A DNA stretch of 64,000 nt from Alitta virens (Eukaryota; Annelida; Polychaeta; Phyllodocida; Nereididae). Below are positions 1 through 12,361 of this stretch, piece after piece. The stretch is from contig OW028573.1 of NCBI GenBank assembly GCA_932294295.1, forward strand, positions 444,001 through 508,000, read 5' to 3'. Under the pieces are notes generated by a model. It saw nothing but the letters and a program-made list of their open reading frames with translations. It made no database searches and was not told the DNA's origin. The stretch's first letter is position 1; each line of letters starts with the position of its first letter. The position numbers and the translations under genes were made by a program.

Positions 1-256
1 TAGGTTCTTAGTTTAGGTTGTTTATCGCTGTTATTTTTTTACCTATTTCCTTATTGCGGGAACCGCTGAATTTATTAATTAAAATGTACTAGGCCAAGGG
101 GGTGGGGTTTAAACCCTAAACCCCCTAAATCTACTGTGGCCATATTAGTTCATAGAATTTACAACAGAGGCGCAGCAAGTCATTCAAGTGGCGACTCCTA
201 GCGTCAATAGCGGCATAATAACATCACGTGATGACAACTTTTCCAAGGCATGAAAG
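1..256. other. OSTM1 upstream region with relic repeat
   Basis: This holds the upstream flank of OSTM1. Positions 81-97 (AAAATGTACTAGGCCAA), followed by a G-run and C-rich tract, recur at 17171-17187 inside ECPAS intron 1, so a dispersed repeat relic lies here. No TATA box or other clear promoter element is visible. Confidence 0.4.
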
Positions 257-2909
257 ATGTGCAGGATGGAGACGGATAGATGCGTTGTTTTTGCGATAAT
301 TTCATTGTTGTTTGATGCTGTGATATGTGGATCCGTTGGGAAACAACTCGTAAACTCTGGAGCCAAAGTGAACTGGGTTGAAACTGAGTTGCCAGACAAT
401 GAGGTGCCACTGACTCAGCTGTACAATAGTTTCCATAAACATACATTGGATTTAGATAGTCCAGTTTCAGCAGGTGATTCTTTCCCTCTGCCTATACAAC
501 TTGCTGATGACATTGTGTCAAGTTGTACAGCCTTTATAGACTCATTCAGTGAAGCAGCTGCCAATTACACAGAATGTGCCCTCAAGTATGCCAGGCCAAT
601 TAATTTCTGCCAACAGTGTGTGGAGCACTATGTCAGGTCAAGGGAATTATATGATATTATTATGAAGGTAAGTCATGACTACACAGAATAGTTGGTGCTA
701 GATTCAATGTGTCTGTCCAACGAGCCAGCTCGCGTATGGCATTTCATTAGCTATATTCAACAAGCCAAAACTGCTCAGTAAAACTGTTGCAGAAAGTACG
801 AAACAACAATAATTAATTTTGTCTATTATAGTAAGTTGCTATAAGGATCGGCAAATAGATGATGTTGATAACACTGACCAAATATTTTACATAAAGAACC
901 AGGTTAACTTCTCTAAAATTGATTGTTTTTATTTTATTGCTGGATTATATATTATTTTGTAAATTTATGAAAGAGTAAATAATTATGCAACTCCCCTCTT
1001 TTTTTTCAGGGAAATCCAATAAATGATGAGGGAGATCTGTGTAGCAGTGTCATCCTGAATTCTGACCGTGTGCAAATCATCGTAAAAACTGGCACATTTC
1101 TTGAGAAACTCTGGAATGACTGTAATTGTGATAGTAAGTTGTTGACTGATAATTAAGCTACTGTATACAAATTACTGCATGACTTCATTGTGCTATATAA
1201 TGTTTTCTTAATTTTTAGGATGTTTCCAGTACCACACTTTCAAGAATAATACCGTTTCCATTAAACTTTCAAACGACACTGAAGAATTTAATAGGCGTGC
1301 CATGGCAACTTTAGAGTGCTTTGCAACTCATTCCAATGTAAGTTGGTTGACTTCTGAATTTCGCACCCATTTTTATTAGGAATAAAATTAAGATTTATCA
1401 CATTAGTTCATATCCCAAGCAACAGTTAATCGAGAGCTATTGGCTGTGAGTTTAATAGTTTAAACTGGTAGTTATTCTGAATGTTAAATGGCAGATCCCT
1501 GCTCTCAGGGTTATGCCAAATCAACTTTATGATCCAGTAAGTTGTACAATGGTGTGAAATTTAAGCCTTTATCTCATCATTACATCTGCCTCAGTGCCTC
1601 TCGTAGTTGCTCATAAACTCTTGCTAAACCTGTGATGATTAAGTTATTTAATTTTGTTATTTCAGATTTCAAAGGATGGGAAAACAGTCTTCAACTCAAC
1701 AGTTTGTAATGATTGTTTGGACATCTATGATGATCTGAACAATTTGTATAATGAAATGGAAAAGCAAAGTGAGCGACATGTGTGTATGGATGTTGTGGAC
1801 ATGGTAAATATTTTCCAGTGAAATTTTGCTGACGTCAGATCAGTTTTTCTTGGGGGGCAATTTTATCAAGCTACCAATGACAAGCTGTTAATCAAATACA
1901 AGTCATACTATTTATACAGGAAAATTTCATAACCTCAAGCTAAAATAATAACCTTTTAAGCTGAATTTTTAAAAACGTTTGTTATATGATTTGCAGATGA
2001 ACTCAACTAGGAGCATGTGGAGCTCACTATTCAACTGCAACATTAGTCCTGGGAGTTTGTGGCCAGTGATCATTATTTCTGCATTTTTCTGTTTGATGCC
2101 TGTCTTCTTCTATGGAGGAACAATAGCTCATGGTGCTCGTTTGCAAAAGAATCTTGTAACTTGTAAGTAAAAATAATACTCCCTAGTTAGAGTCATCTAG
2201 TAAAGATGTACATTTGGAATGGGTTACACTCGGGATCATCCAGATTGACCAGGGTCATCGCAACTGGCCACCCCAACAAACACAATTACACACCTTGCAA
2301 CTTCGTAATTTTTAAACTAACTGTTCAAGACATTGACAACATTGTAACACTTCGACAGGCATCCTAGAAATGTTTGTGATAGTTAATTTAGAGTGGCCAA
2401 TTTCGATGACCCTAGTCAATCTGGATGACCCTCGCGTGTATTTGTTGCTTCAAGTATCGCTGCCTGATGATGTGGCTGCAAAATCATTCCGGAATATAAT
2501 ATTGGTCTAATATGCTTCGGACCACATTTTATTTTGTTTCTCCAAGCAGTCTTAGGAGAAAAGTTTTCAAACATAAAGAATTTTCTGTTCATTAGATATC
2601 TAATTAAGATATCATATTCATCAATAAAGAACTTTTTCATAAATTAGACTTATATAATGCATATGTATAACATATTTCACGTTTAATGTTAAATGGATTT
2701 CTTTGTCACTTTTGAATGTATGGTTAAGAGTGAGTGATAGTGTGTATAGAAAATTTAGCAATGGTCAACTATATGGTCTAACTCTGCTGCTTTTCTGATT
2801 AACAGTACGAAGGCGACATGATATACAAGATGGTTCAATTGGCGTTACTACTCTACCTAATTCACCTGTACCTAACACATCAGGGCAACCTAGCAGTGAA
2901 ACCACTTAG
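257..2909 (+). CDS. OSTM1: OSTM1: osteopetrosis-associated transmembrane protein 1 (CLC-7 beta subunit)
   Basis: Coding exons 257-667, 1010-1133, 1219-1337, 1666-1803, 1997-2162 and 2806-2909 join in frame through GT-AG introns to give 353 aa; the human protein is about 334 aa. The protein starts with a hydrophobic signal peptide (about residues 1-25; Met1 or Met4 could initiate), has a Cys-rich, N-glycosylatable lumenal domain, then one membrane helix at about residues 285-307 and a short basic cytosolic tail. That is the type I topology of OSTM1. In vertebrates OSTM1 is the obligate partner of the lysosomal chloride/proton exchanger CLC-7, needed for its stability and for bone resorption; here a lysosomal role is inferred. 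Intron 5 carries a MITE. The family call rests on domain order and on remembered sequence similarity in the lumenal domain. Confidence 0.85.
2225..2440. mobile_element. MITE with about 45-bp terminal inverted repeats and TA ends
   Basis: The left arm (from 2225, TACACTCGGGATCATCC) and right arm (ending 2440, GGATGACCCTCGCGTGTA) are inverted copies for about 45 bp with a few mismatches, both containing CCAGATTGAC and GGGTCATCG. TA at each outer edge fits a TA target duplication (Tc1/mariner or a similar superfamily). The 216-bp element has no coding capacity and sits in OSTM1 intron 5. Confidence 0.75.
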
Positions 2910-4061
2910 CCTTGAATTTGGAAAGTGGGTTGGTATTATTTGTCAAATTTACTTTAACCGAGTGCCAAAGACAAATTTGTTAGAGTAATGAAAATGATGC
3001 CAAATGAATTTACAATTGAGTAGCTTTAGGTTATTTGTAAGGCTGTATGAATACGATCGTTGTACTTGTTTAATTTTCTGCGCATTCGCATGTCTTATGA
3101 TTGTGATGCATATAAAACCCTGTAGGCTAAAGTCGTAAACTTAGTATTGTCTTAGATAATTAGCCACTCATTAGGTATGCAGATCTATGATGTAGGATTA
3201 AGATGTTATATTTAGACTGTAGTGCACTCAAATTTTATATTTAATACAATAGCATTGTCCATCTAGTCACAATTAACTTGCTCATGTTGTAGATATTGTA
3301 GATATCAGTATGATGTAAATATGAATACATATACTTGTAACATACCTTGATACACCTGATACTGCAGATTTAGCACAAAATGTATATTGAACATAGAACG
3401 TATTTTGAATAACAAATTCCGAAAGAAAAGGTTGTTTACAATTAATTGAAGTTTAAATCAATTTAATTAAAGGTGTAGACTTGATTGACTGTTACAGAGG
3501 TATTTTAATCATGATGCACAATATCAACATTAAGTACTAATGCCAATTGCAAACATTTAATGATATATACATGAGAATACTTGAAACTCTGTGTGATTAC
3601 AAATGAAAATTACGTCGTACAATAGCTGTGGCATTTGTGATTCAAAAATATCAGTATTTACAGGAGAAACTCTGTCTTAGTCGTATTATAAGTTATTCTC
3701 CGACAGTTACCTAAGTACAACCATTCATATTAATTATTTAATGGTACTATCTTGCAAATAATGTTATGACCTACATTACACATACACTGTATAAACTTTT
3801 TGTAAGTCACCAAAATATTCTTGATAATAAACAGAACTTCGAAAAATATCTTTGTAGATTGATTCAATCGATTGTGTTGTATAAAATATAAAATATTTGG
3901 ATTACGATGATCTTAACGATTCTATGGCAGAGGAAAAGTAAATGGGCTTTTTGCTCTGAATGGCTGATGTAGCATTCATCTTTAACTATACATTGTATGT
4001 CCAAAAACGGTGATCTGCTTAATATAAGGCATGAAAGTTCATTATATAATATATATTATCT
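2910..4061. other. OSTM1 3' UTR and convergent intergenic space
   Basis: AT-rich sequence without a supported ORF. It should hold the 3' UTRs of OSTM1 (+) and of the DUF1647-type gene (-). The last good plus-strand AATAAA is at 3826-3831, which would leave only about 230 bp to the stop codon of the opposing gene. Confidence 0.5.
3826..3831 (+). terminator. Candidate OSTM1 polyadenylation signal
   Basis: AATAAA in the OSTM1 sense, about 0.9 kb after the stop codon. No cleavage-site evidence is available. Confidence 0.3.
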
Positions 4062-5687
4062 TTAGTATGCGCCAGATATATGAGGTTTCTTGAATATAGA
4101 CTTGGGTAGAAGGATCCTGCCCTTTTTGATTCTTGCTCGTATTGTCATCTTGCGTTTCTTCAGACATTTAGTACTCTGAATTTTGTACTCTCCTGAGACG
4201 TATCGCTCGATTTTCACAACTCTAGTTTTGGCGTAATAGTTCCATGAGTTATGGCCAAAATAGTTGGAGAACAGAATGTTGACTGCTGATTGGTCAAATC
4301 GATGGCACTGACCCCATCGTCTGCGATTGTCATCTTGGAATAAACACGTCCTCCTGAGGGTCGGTGCAATGCATTCCTTTTGGAGCGCGCACATTGTCAG
4401 CCATCGCAAGACGTTATCGTACATCTCTTGTGTTCTGTAGAACATCAAGGTGGCTTCTCTTTGTTCTTCTCTCTTGATAGCTTCCATGTCTGTTGGCAAG
4501 TAGTCGTACATTCCCGGGTGTGTAGCAGCGAATGTCGAATGCCCTGATGTGGTGAGTGTAATTCCTCCCTTGTTGTGGACAACATCGTGGAACAAACCTG
4601 TGAGGTTTGACATGATGACACGAACTGATGAGTCCATCCATAGGACTCCGGGATAGTCTTTCAATGCGTCCTGAAATACAGATATGAAACATTGGTCATT
4701 CTACGCCTAGCCATTCAGTCGGGTCAAATGTAAAAGGTGTATCTGTGTGACCTACCATTATTATTAAAGGCTTCCAAGAATATGTGACGAGCATTTTCAC
4801 ATGATGGGGAAAGCCGGTAAAGTTAAAGCTCCTGTAGATGACATTGCACCAAGATTTTACCTAAACCAGGAGGAAAAGAAACAAATATGGTACAATCAAT
4901 CAGGATTGGCCTTTTAAAACATCAGTAATTCAGTCTCATCTCATGAATTTAATTAACTTGCATTAATTAACAATGATTAATTGGCTTATTTGCATTGTAC
5001 ATTGCAATAAAATCTCATATTCATACCTTATATATTTCGTCTGGAGAAAGACCAAGGTCATAAACCAGAATTTTGTTCTTCGGGCGATGGTACTGAATAC
5101 TCGCTACAGCTTCTTTCAGCATTGGGTAGAAAGCCGAAGACGATCCTGTCGCAAAGACAAAATCTTTAACATTGTCCATGGTTAGAGATATGTAGTTGTC
5201 CTTTGGGACCAATAAGGACTTCAGTAAAGTAGGATCTACGTTGAATTCCTGGCCGACCACTGATCTGTTGTAAGGCAAGGCGTAGACGAAGGGATGGGCT
5301 TCATCATATCCTGAAGTCGTTGATGGCATTTCAATGTTTTGCAGATGCTAAAAGATATATAGGGAAGAAATTATGTATAGAAAATGAACAAACACATCCA
5401 ACTTATGTTGAGGTGAATGTGTTGTACACATTAAAGATTTCAAGTTGCTGAACTATATTTTCTGTAGGCTTCAATCAAAAACATCTATAGCAATTACGGA
5501 GAGATATTTCATTAATGAATAAACAAATAAATAAACTAACCAGGGGAGTCCTTCCTCTTATGGAATCCATGTCATCCGTGCTCCATTGAAAAACACTCAA
5601 ATAAAATAACATCAGAAGCGCCACAATAAGTTTGTCTGTTGTTTTGCAGTCTCTAAAGGAGACGCACTTCATTACGCGTCTGATCAT
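4062..5687 (-). CDS. DUF1647-type single-pass membrane protein, probable glycosyltransferase-like
   Basis: Exons (minus strand) 5541-5687, 5027-5347, 4756-4860 and 4062-4670 give 393 aa. The start ATG at 5685-5687 lies just after a CAG acceptor at about 5693, so an untranslated exon is expected upstream. A short basic N-terminus precedes one hydrophobic helix at about residues 18-34, a type II (Golgi-like) layout. The lumenal part carries blocks I recognise from the uncharacterised DUF1647 family: a hydrophobic ATGSSS segment, ILVYDLGLS, a WKPLII segment and VLWMDSS. The DLGLS and WMDSS blocks resemble acidic nucleotide-sugar sites of GT-A enzymes, but catalytic function is inference. Such proteins are expanded in nematodes, lancelets and molluscs. 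Exon joins keep phase throughout. The gene is convergent with OSTM1. Confidence 0.7.
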
Positions 5688-5977
5688 AGCTGTCTGAAAA
5701 ATAATTAACTGATTAAATTCATGCACAAAATTACGAGACGATGAATTTGGCAATCTTGATATCCTCTAATTCTGGATTTGAAAGCTATCTTAATTCCATA
5801 CAGGTCTACAGTTCAGTTGGGTGAATCGTTTTAGGACCAAATAATTGTATGCATTAGTCTTCTTCAGCAACATTTGTGTAGTTAATTAGATTAATATTGC
5901 TTTTCAGTGTATGGAAAAATGTTGGTACTATAATGACAACAAAGTTGATATTGCAACAGGATAATTTTGCACAGAAA

Positions 5978-5995
5978 GATAGATAGATAGATAGA
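5978..5995. repeat. (GATA)n microsatellite
   Basis: Four to five perfect GATA units at the edge of the repeat-rich block. Confidence 0.8.
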
Positions 5996-6400
5996 ATTAG
6001 ATACCCAGCCAGGAAGGATGACACTTTCACCAGAGAGATTGGCCATGGCTAGGGAGATTCATGATCATGATCCCCTTCAGTCATTTTAGCCCAATTAACC
6101 CACAGCCAGGAAAGTGGGCTCTTCACCAAAGCTGGCTTCAGGTTAGCCTTCAGCCAAGTGGACTCCCTCACTGGTGAGAAGGCCAGCTTTCCTGGGTCAA
6201 CCTTCTCTGCAAATGGTAATTTAATAAGCCCCTTCGCTTGGGAGGTTGGCCTCTGCATGGTCAGGAAAGCTGTAACCTTCTCCAGAGGTGTTGGCATTGG
6301 CCTGGTTGGGGAGGTTGACCCTCAGCCAGGAAGACAGGCCAGATCTGAGGGGCAGTTTGGCTCCAATGTGGAAAGGCTGGCCCCTTCATAAGAAATAGGT
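5996..6400. repeat. Degenerate repeat block left of the LINE
   Basis: The stretch repeats variants of a GGCCAGG/GGTTGACC/GGCTGGGGAGG theme. The same theme (CCATGGCTGGGGAGG and neighbours) resumes at about 9745-9850, on the other side of the LINE. The LINE therefore seems to have inserted into one older repeat. ORFs here on both strands are low-complexity and match no known family. Confidence 0.5.
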
Positions 6401-9400
6401 TGGAATCAGAATCAGAATTTCTTTTATTTTCCATACATACACTTACTGTTGCTGCTGCTATATTATATCATTAATGAAATGGATGATAAAGTATGAAGTA
6501 TGGAGGAAGACCCCCACAAGGCAATTTGCCGCTTCTTGGAGGCCACCCATGATATAGGTCAGGGAGCATCAGCCATACACCAGGAACACTGGTACGTCAT
6601 GTTTGACCACATGAAACTATTGAATCATCAATAGATATATTTCTTATTTTGTCAAAGAGGTGCAAAAGAAAAGAATAGTATGCAATCAAATGATATTTAT
6701 GACAGATTTTCACAAGTGATCTGAAATCAGCTGGAAATGGTGTAATGATAAGGAGAAGTAGAATCCCGAAGGAACCAACAGATGAACAAAATGGTGGGTA
6801 TTTGAACAAGGCAGGCCAAGTTGAAGGATAGAACTACTAGAAGTGCAAAATTTAAGAAAAGATGTTAGATCACATGTCACAAGTAAGTAGATGTGTATGC
6901 CTCAGTATGGCAGTAAGTTTAGCCATACATGTATTTGACAAGTAGCAATGACTCCATCAGGCATCCAAGCTCCATGAATATCAAAAGGACTGCATAAATT
7001 TCTTAGTTTCTTTATCTGGACACAAATTACTGTCGACATGAAAAACAATTAGGATCATTGCAGTCAGTAATGTATTGATTGATTATCGATTTCTTGACAT
7101 ACAGTTTGAAACCATGCATGCTATGAGAGTGTATTTTACTTTTAAATTCATTTGTCATTTCATTAAAAAACTTTGCTAACTTATATCTGGGACTGTTCTT
7201 TGCAAAATCATGGCTAACTCTTGGAAGTGCAAAGTTATCCAATCCTCTGGTAATATAAGAATGGACGCTTGGATGCCTGACAAATACATTACCACAAGTA
7301 AAATAAGCAGGCAATAGCTTATTTTCCAGTTTATAGCAAAATTTAAAGCACTGCAGCACACATATGTCAGTACACCTTAAAATTCCCAAACTTTTAAACA
7401 AAATTCCTGTATGAGCGTTATACTTGGCATTACAAATTGCTCTTATGGCTTTCTTCTGCAAGACAAGTAACCTATTCGCACATTTTTGCCAAAGCAATGC
7501 ACCATAATTTAAATGAGGGACAATTAAAGCATTGTAAATATTCAATAATACATCAATGGGTAGAAAGTGCTTCAACTTGTTAAGTATACCTGCAGTTTTA
7601 GAGATCTTTTTTGTTATTAGATTAATATGATTTTTCCAACTGATATGCTTATCCAATAGAATTCCAAGAAAATTAAACTCTTCAACAAATTCAATATTTC
7701 CATTTTCAAGAACAAGATCTGGGTAGAACACAGCTTTTTGTGGCATATGAAAAAGCATAGCCTTTGTTTTACGACAGTTCAGCGACAATTTATTTAGCTT
7801 CATCCAATCACAAATATTACACAATTCCTTATTAATTACATCTTGGACAGAGTTATTTTCTTGTTGGAAGGTACTTAAGGTGGCAGTGAGTGTGGTATCA
7901 TCGGCATAGATAATGGGCTTGAATAGGGTACTTGCCTTGCAGATATCATTCGCATAGATAATAAAAAACAGAGGTCCCAGCACTGATCCCTGAGGGACAC
8001 CAGTTGATATGTAAGCACGTTCTGACATAACATTTCCAAATTCAACAAACTGAGACCGATCATTCAAGTCACTTTTAACAAGGTTTAAGGCTGATTCATG
8101 AAAACCATAATATTGTAATTTCCCAATTAAAATCTCATGATCTTTAGTATCGAATGCCTTCGATAAGTCCAAAAATATACTAATAGGAGTTTCACCTTTA
8201 TCTAAGTCAAACAGAATTCTATCAACAAGTTCTAGAGCAGCTAGTTCAGTAGAATGCATCTGCCTAAACCCATATTGACTTGTATAAAAAAGCTTATTAT
8301 TGTTGAAATAATCATTTATCTGCTTGTGTAATAATTTTTCATAAACTTTGGAAATGCTCGGTAAAATAGAAACTGGTCTATAATTATCCAGAATATATTC
8401 TTCACTTTTCTTGTACAATGGGATCACTTTAGCAACTTTTAAAGCATCAGGAAAGATATTTTGGGAAACACATTGATTAAAAATTAAAGTTAGGGCATCA
8501 GATATTTCATTTTTGTATTAATTTTAACAGTTTGTTAGATATCCGGTCACTGCCAAAACTGCCCTTTGGCTTCAAATTCTGTGTTACTTTAACAACTGAT
8601 TCTTTATCAACATGCGAAAACTTAAAAGAAGATTCTATTGCATTAAACAAATAATTTCTATAACTTTTATTGACAGGTGGAGTAATCTTTTGTGCTAGGG
8701 ATGGGCCTACATTGGCAAAAAAGTTATTAAACTGAGAAGCAATCAAATTTGAATCAGTAACCTTTTCTCCATTTATAATAAAATATTTCGAAATATCCTT
8801 TTTCCCTTTGGATTTGTTGATTATATCCTTAATAATTATCCATGTGTTTTTCATGTCATTTTTGAATTTTTCAAAACAATTCTGGTAATATAACTTTTTT
8901 GCTGATCTAATGCTGTTTCTTAAAATTCGATTGTATGTTTGTAAATTGAATTTATTAATATTGTATTGTGGGTGATTTCTTGGCAAAGATTTTAAATGAC
9001 TGTACAAAGAATCTCTATACTTTATGGAAATTAAGATACCATGTGTAACCCACTGGCATTTCTTGTGCTTATACTTATTAAATCTCAAAGTTTTAACAGG
9101 AAAATATTTGTCCATACCAGTTTTAAGAATATTTCCCAAAATATTATAATTATCATTAGGGTTGGCAGATGCATCCTGGTCTAGTCTGTACATGATATTA
9201 GTATTAACCAAATAATTCTGAAAGTCTTTACTGCAATGTGACACAACTTTAACAAATTTGAAAGGCTCTTTGTTATAATTTAAATAATCAAGGCAAATGA
9301 AATAAGGGAGATGATCAGAAATGTCTTTAAGAATAATACCTGAAGTTGTCTCAGAGAAACTATCAGAGATTTTAATTAGGAAATTGTCAATTAGAGTACC

Positions 9401-9735
9401 GTGTCGGTGTGTCAAGCGTGTGGGAAAGCTTATCTTTGGAATATAACTGTGTGATAATAAATGCTCAAAGTACTTACTTATGCTAAGGTTTTCTTTAAAT
9501 TATAACAGATCCAAATTAAAATCCCCTGCTATTAACACATTTCTAAACCTCTGTAGCTGTTCAAACATAAAACTTGTTTCAGAAATGAAAGTTTCAATAT
9601 TTTCAACATTGTTCCTAGGGGGTCTATATATATTGCCCAAAATTAATTTCTTTTGAAGTGATAGTATGTCAGTATTACTTGATGTAACTTCCAAAAATAA
9701 GCCATCCCACAAATCAGTGCAAGTTGGTCCAAGTT
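6398..9735 (-). mobile_element. 5'-truncated CR1/Jockey-clade LINE retrotransposon
   Basis: A non-LTR retrotransposon on the minus strand. It begins abruptly at about 9735 inside the endonuclease and ends at about 6398-6417 with a short ATTCTG repeat tail typical of CR1/L2/Crack-like LINEs, just after an A-rich 3' UTR containing AATAAA. Flanks AACCCTATT (5' side) and AACCTATTT (3' side) could be an imperfect target-site duplication. No ORF1 remains because of the 5' truncation. Confidence 0.85.
7027..9735 (-). pseudogene. Broken LINE ORF2: endonuclease plus reverse transcriptase
   Basis: Three segments of one protein are visible. About 9735-9497 holds the end of an APE-type endonuclease (YRPP and GDFN motifs). 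About 9496-8507 is in the same frame after an in-frame TAA and holds the endonuclease SDH motif and the start of the reverse transcriptase. About 8515-7027 is in another frame and holds the rest of the reverse transcriptase, with its FLDLSKAFD and YADDT catalytic blocks and a Cys-rich C-terminus. A one-base slip in an A-run near 8510 causes the frame change. One stop and one frameshift in about 2.7 kb point to a fairly young dead copy. The element cannot encode a working enzyme as it stands. Confidence 0.85.
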
Positions 9736-9739
9736 AATA

Positions 9740-10010
9740 GGGTTTTCCTTGTACTAGAAAGGTTGACCATGGCTGGGGAGGTTTTGGCCTCTTACCAGGA
9801 CAGTTGGCTGATTCCCCATGAAGATATATCCCATTGCTGGGTTGCTGGGAAGGTCCTTTATCAGCATACATAAATGAGATAAATGAGGGAACCGGATAAC
9901 TGAATATATATAAATGCACTAAGTAGATTTGTTCCCAGCCAATTGTGTGCGGATAGCGAAGGAACCGGATAAGTGAGGCCCAAATAAATGAGGGTTGACT
10001 GTACTTTAGG
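9740..10010. mobile_element. Repeat block ending in a pogo/Tigger-like MITE remnant
   Basis: The first part continues the repeat seen left of the LINE. From about 9870, GAACCGGATAA-type units recur (near 9892 and 9960), and the block ends with AAATGAGGGTTGACTGTA at about 9985-10002. Read on the minus strand this is TACAGTCAACCCTCATTT, which resembles pogo/Tigger-type ends. The left end is unclear. Confidence 0.4.
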
Positions 10011-12357
10011 TCCCATACTCATATGATATTAGCGGTGACCACCTAGCAAGGAATGAGAGTTTCAAAGGGAGCATACCCCAGCCCTTTTCTAAGCTTGCCT
10101 GGTGATACAGGGTGGCAGAACTAGTGTCCTCTTTACCAATGATGGCCCTTTCACTGATGGTAACCCCATTTGCCAATTATAAATGATGCCCTACCATGCA
10201 GTGGCCTAGCACTGGATATGCAGTGCCAACAGCCATAATGGCAATATCCATGTAGCCATAACAATTGACATTGTCAAACCACATGAAAATTAACATCAAT
10301 TGTGTTGGCCAACACTATGTGTCATACTACATGAAATTTAAATTACAATTCTATCTTAGACAGTGAAAAGTCAATATTATTAAAGCAAACTTACTTTTAA
10401 AGGTTATTTTGTGGAAGGATGATAATATCCTTTTGCAGTGACCAAGTTTCCTGAAATGACAATGGTGACTTCATTGGAGTTTAATGTCACTCAAATTCTT
10501 TAATTACTCTGGAGACTGATTAAATCATGAGCCACGTGTGAATGACCATAAAGTAGCTTGCTTCTGCCCTTGGGCATTTTTGCTGAACTAGTTTATTCAA
10601 GATATAGAACTCTTAAGACTATCTTTTTATGCCTATTCGATAAGATGCTCTCAGTTGAGGTATTAAAATTCTGAGCCCCAGGCTTGATACTTATTATATC
10701 AGGTTAATATGGAATAATATGAAATATGCAGTGAAATGCACCTGGACACCTGTCATTACATATGCTAATATGCAGTTTCAAACCCCGGCATATCAAGAAT
10801 TAATGAATGTTTGCCTCTATGTAAAGATTAGACCAATATTGACATTCATCCAGAGCTGCCGGAAAATCTTATGCCTTGAGACCAGCAGTTTTACTCTCAC
10901 TTCTTAGTTCTAGATTCTTGAATTGTGACCACATGTGCCTTATACTTGCAGTTGCCAATGAAAATCACATCATCCCCTAAAATCACATACCTTTGAACAA
11001 GCAGTTTGGTTATTTTATATGAAAATCATCTCATTTTCAAAAAATCTTGTTACGTTTAAAATTTCTCTGGTTAACAATCACATGCCCTATGTCAAGCATT
11101 TTTATGTCCATAAGGCACTTTGAGGAGTCTTATATTTTTCAGTTTCCTGTGAATTCCATGCCCATTTCAAATTCCAATAAAGTATTTTAATTTCATCGTT
11201 TTAACTAATTTATCATGAGCAATGTCAGCTCCTTTTAGATGAAAATCACATGCCTTAAACATGGCAATTTCTCAGTCTCAAATCAAAATCACATAAAACT
11301 GAATGGGAGAAAACACGAGCGCTTGAATTCACTGATCCAACTTGGCCATACTCTGCACAGTGGCGCCGCCACGTATCTATACAGTCATGGAAAAAATATT
11401 GAATTTGTTAAAGTTTGTACAAAATGGTCGAAATGAATGAAATGAACACTTCATCAGGATCAATATATCCTTTAATTAATTTTTACAATAAATAGGCACA
11501 CAATAACAATCATTGTGACTTAACGGACACATCATGTATAGATTACATGGACGGAATGTGAAAAACCTGTGATATCTTTATCTGGCATAGATCACCTTTT
11601 TAAGTACACTTTTAATCACAGTAAAGGAGATTATTAAAATGTAAAGCGAATTTTACAACATAAAATTAAATAAACTGCTCATTCAACATCAAGTGAAAAG
11701 CTTAAAGTTCATGTCATCACCACAAGTAAATATTGAAAACGGAATGTCATTCGGCAGTCAATAAAACAGATCATAATATGAACAAATCACAATTTAAAAT
11801 TGATTTAGATTTCTGGAATCCAGCACATTTATCTGTCACAGGTGCAAAGTCGGGAATGTATGGAAGTCTGTAAAATCCAAAATGGCTCCTTTTCTGGACT
11901 AGTGTAAGTATTTATTTTAAATGAGATTCTGTCACGCATAAATTGTTTTTGATCACTGATTAACAAATTCATTATCATTTGTGATACTTTTTTGATAGAG
12001 TCCCAGTTATAAAACTGTGTCACACTTAGCAATATTTCTTAAAAGATCTATCCTTCACTCGCGATCAGTTGTCGTTCAAAATGTGTTGTGCATATTACTT
12101 TGAATAGGGTAACGCACAAACAGGCATCATACTGTGTTTTCATATCTGGATAACAAGCACAAGTACCTTCAGTGAACCTATCTGATTTGAGAGAAATGCA
12201 ATCATAGTTGAACTGTGCTTGATGATTTCTTTAGTGAAACATTATTATATTAGGCACAAGTGAAAAATATTGTAAACAATAAAGCATGGCAACAATCAGA
12301 TCACAAAATTCAACAGCAAGCATTCTGATACATTCGTAAACGTGAAATCAGTTATAT
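10011..12357. other. Intergenic, low-grade repeats, OSCP1 3' flank
   Basis: No ORF has family support. At about 10850-11300 a degenerate motif close to AAAATCACATGCCTT recurs at irregular 40-80 bp spacing. The rest is AT-rich. The 3' UTR of OSCP1 (-) may extend into the right end. Confidence 0.4.
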
Positions 12358-12361
12358 TTAT
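12356..12361 (-). terminator. AATAAA overlapping the OSCP1 stop codon
   Basis: The minus strand reads CAATAAAT at the stop codon, so the TAA is inside an AATAAA hexamer. It may or may not be used. Confidence 0.25.

Noticed and set aside
6049..6391. Two overlapping ORFs on opposite strands
   Set aside because: Both fall in the degenerate repeat beside the LINE; composition is GC-rich repeat, no domain.
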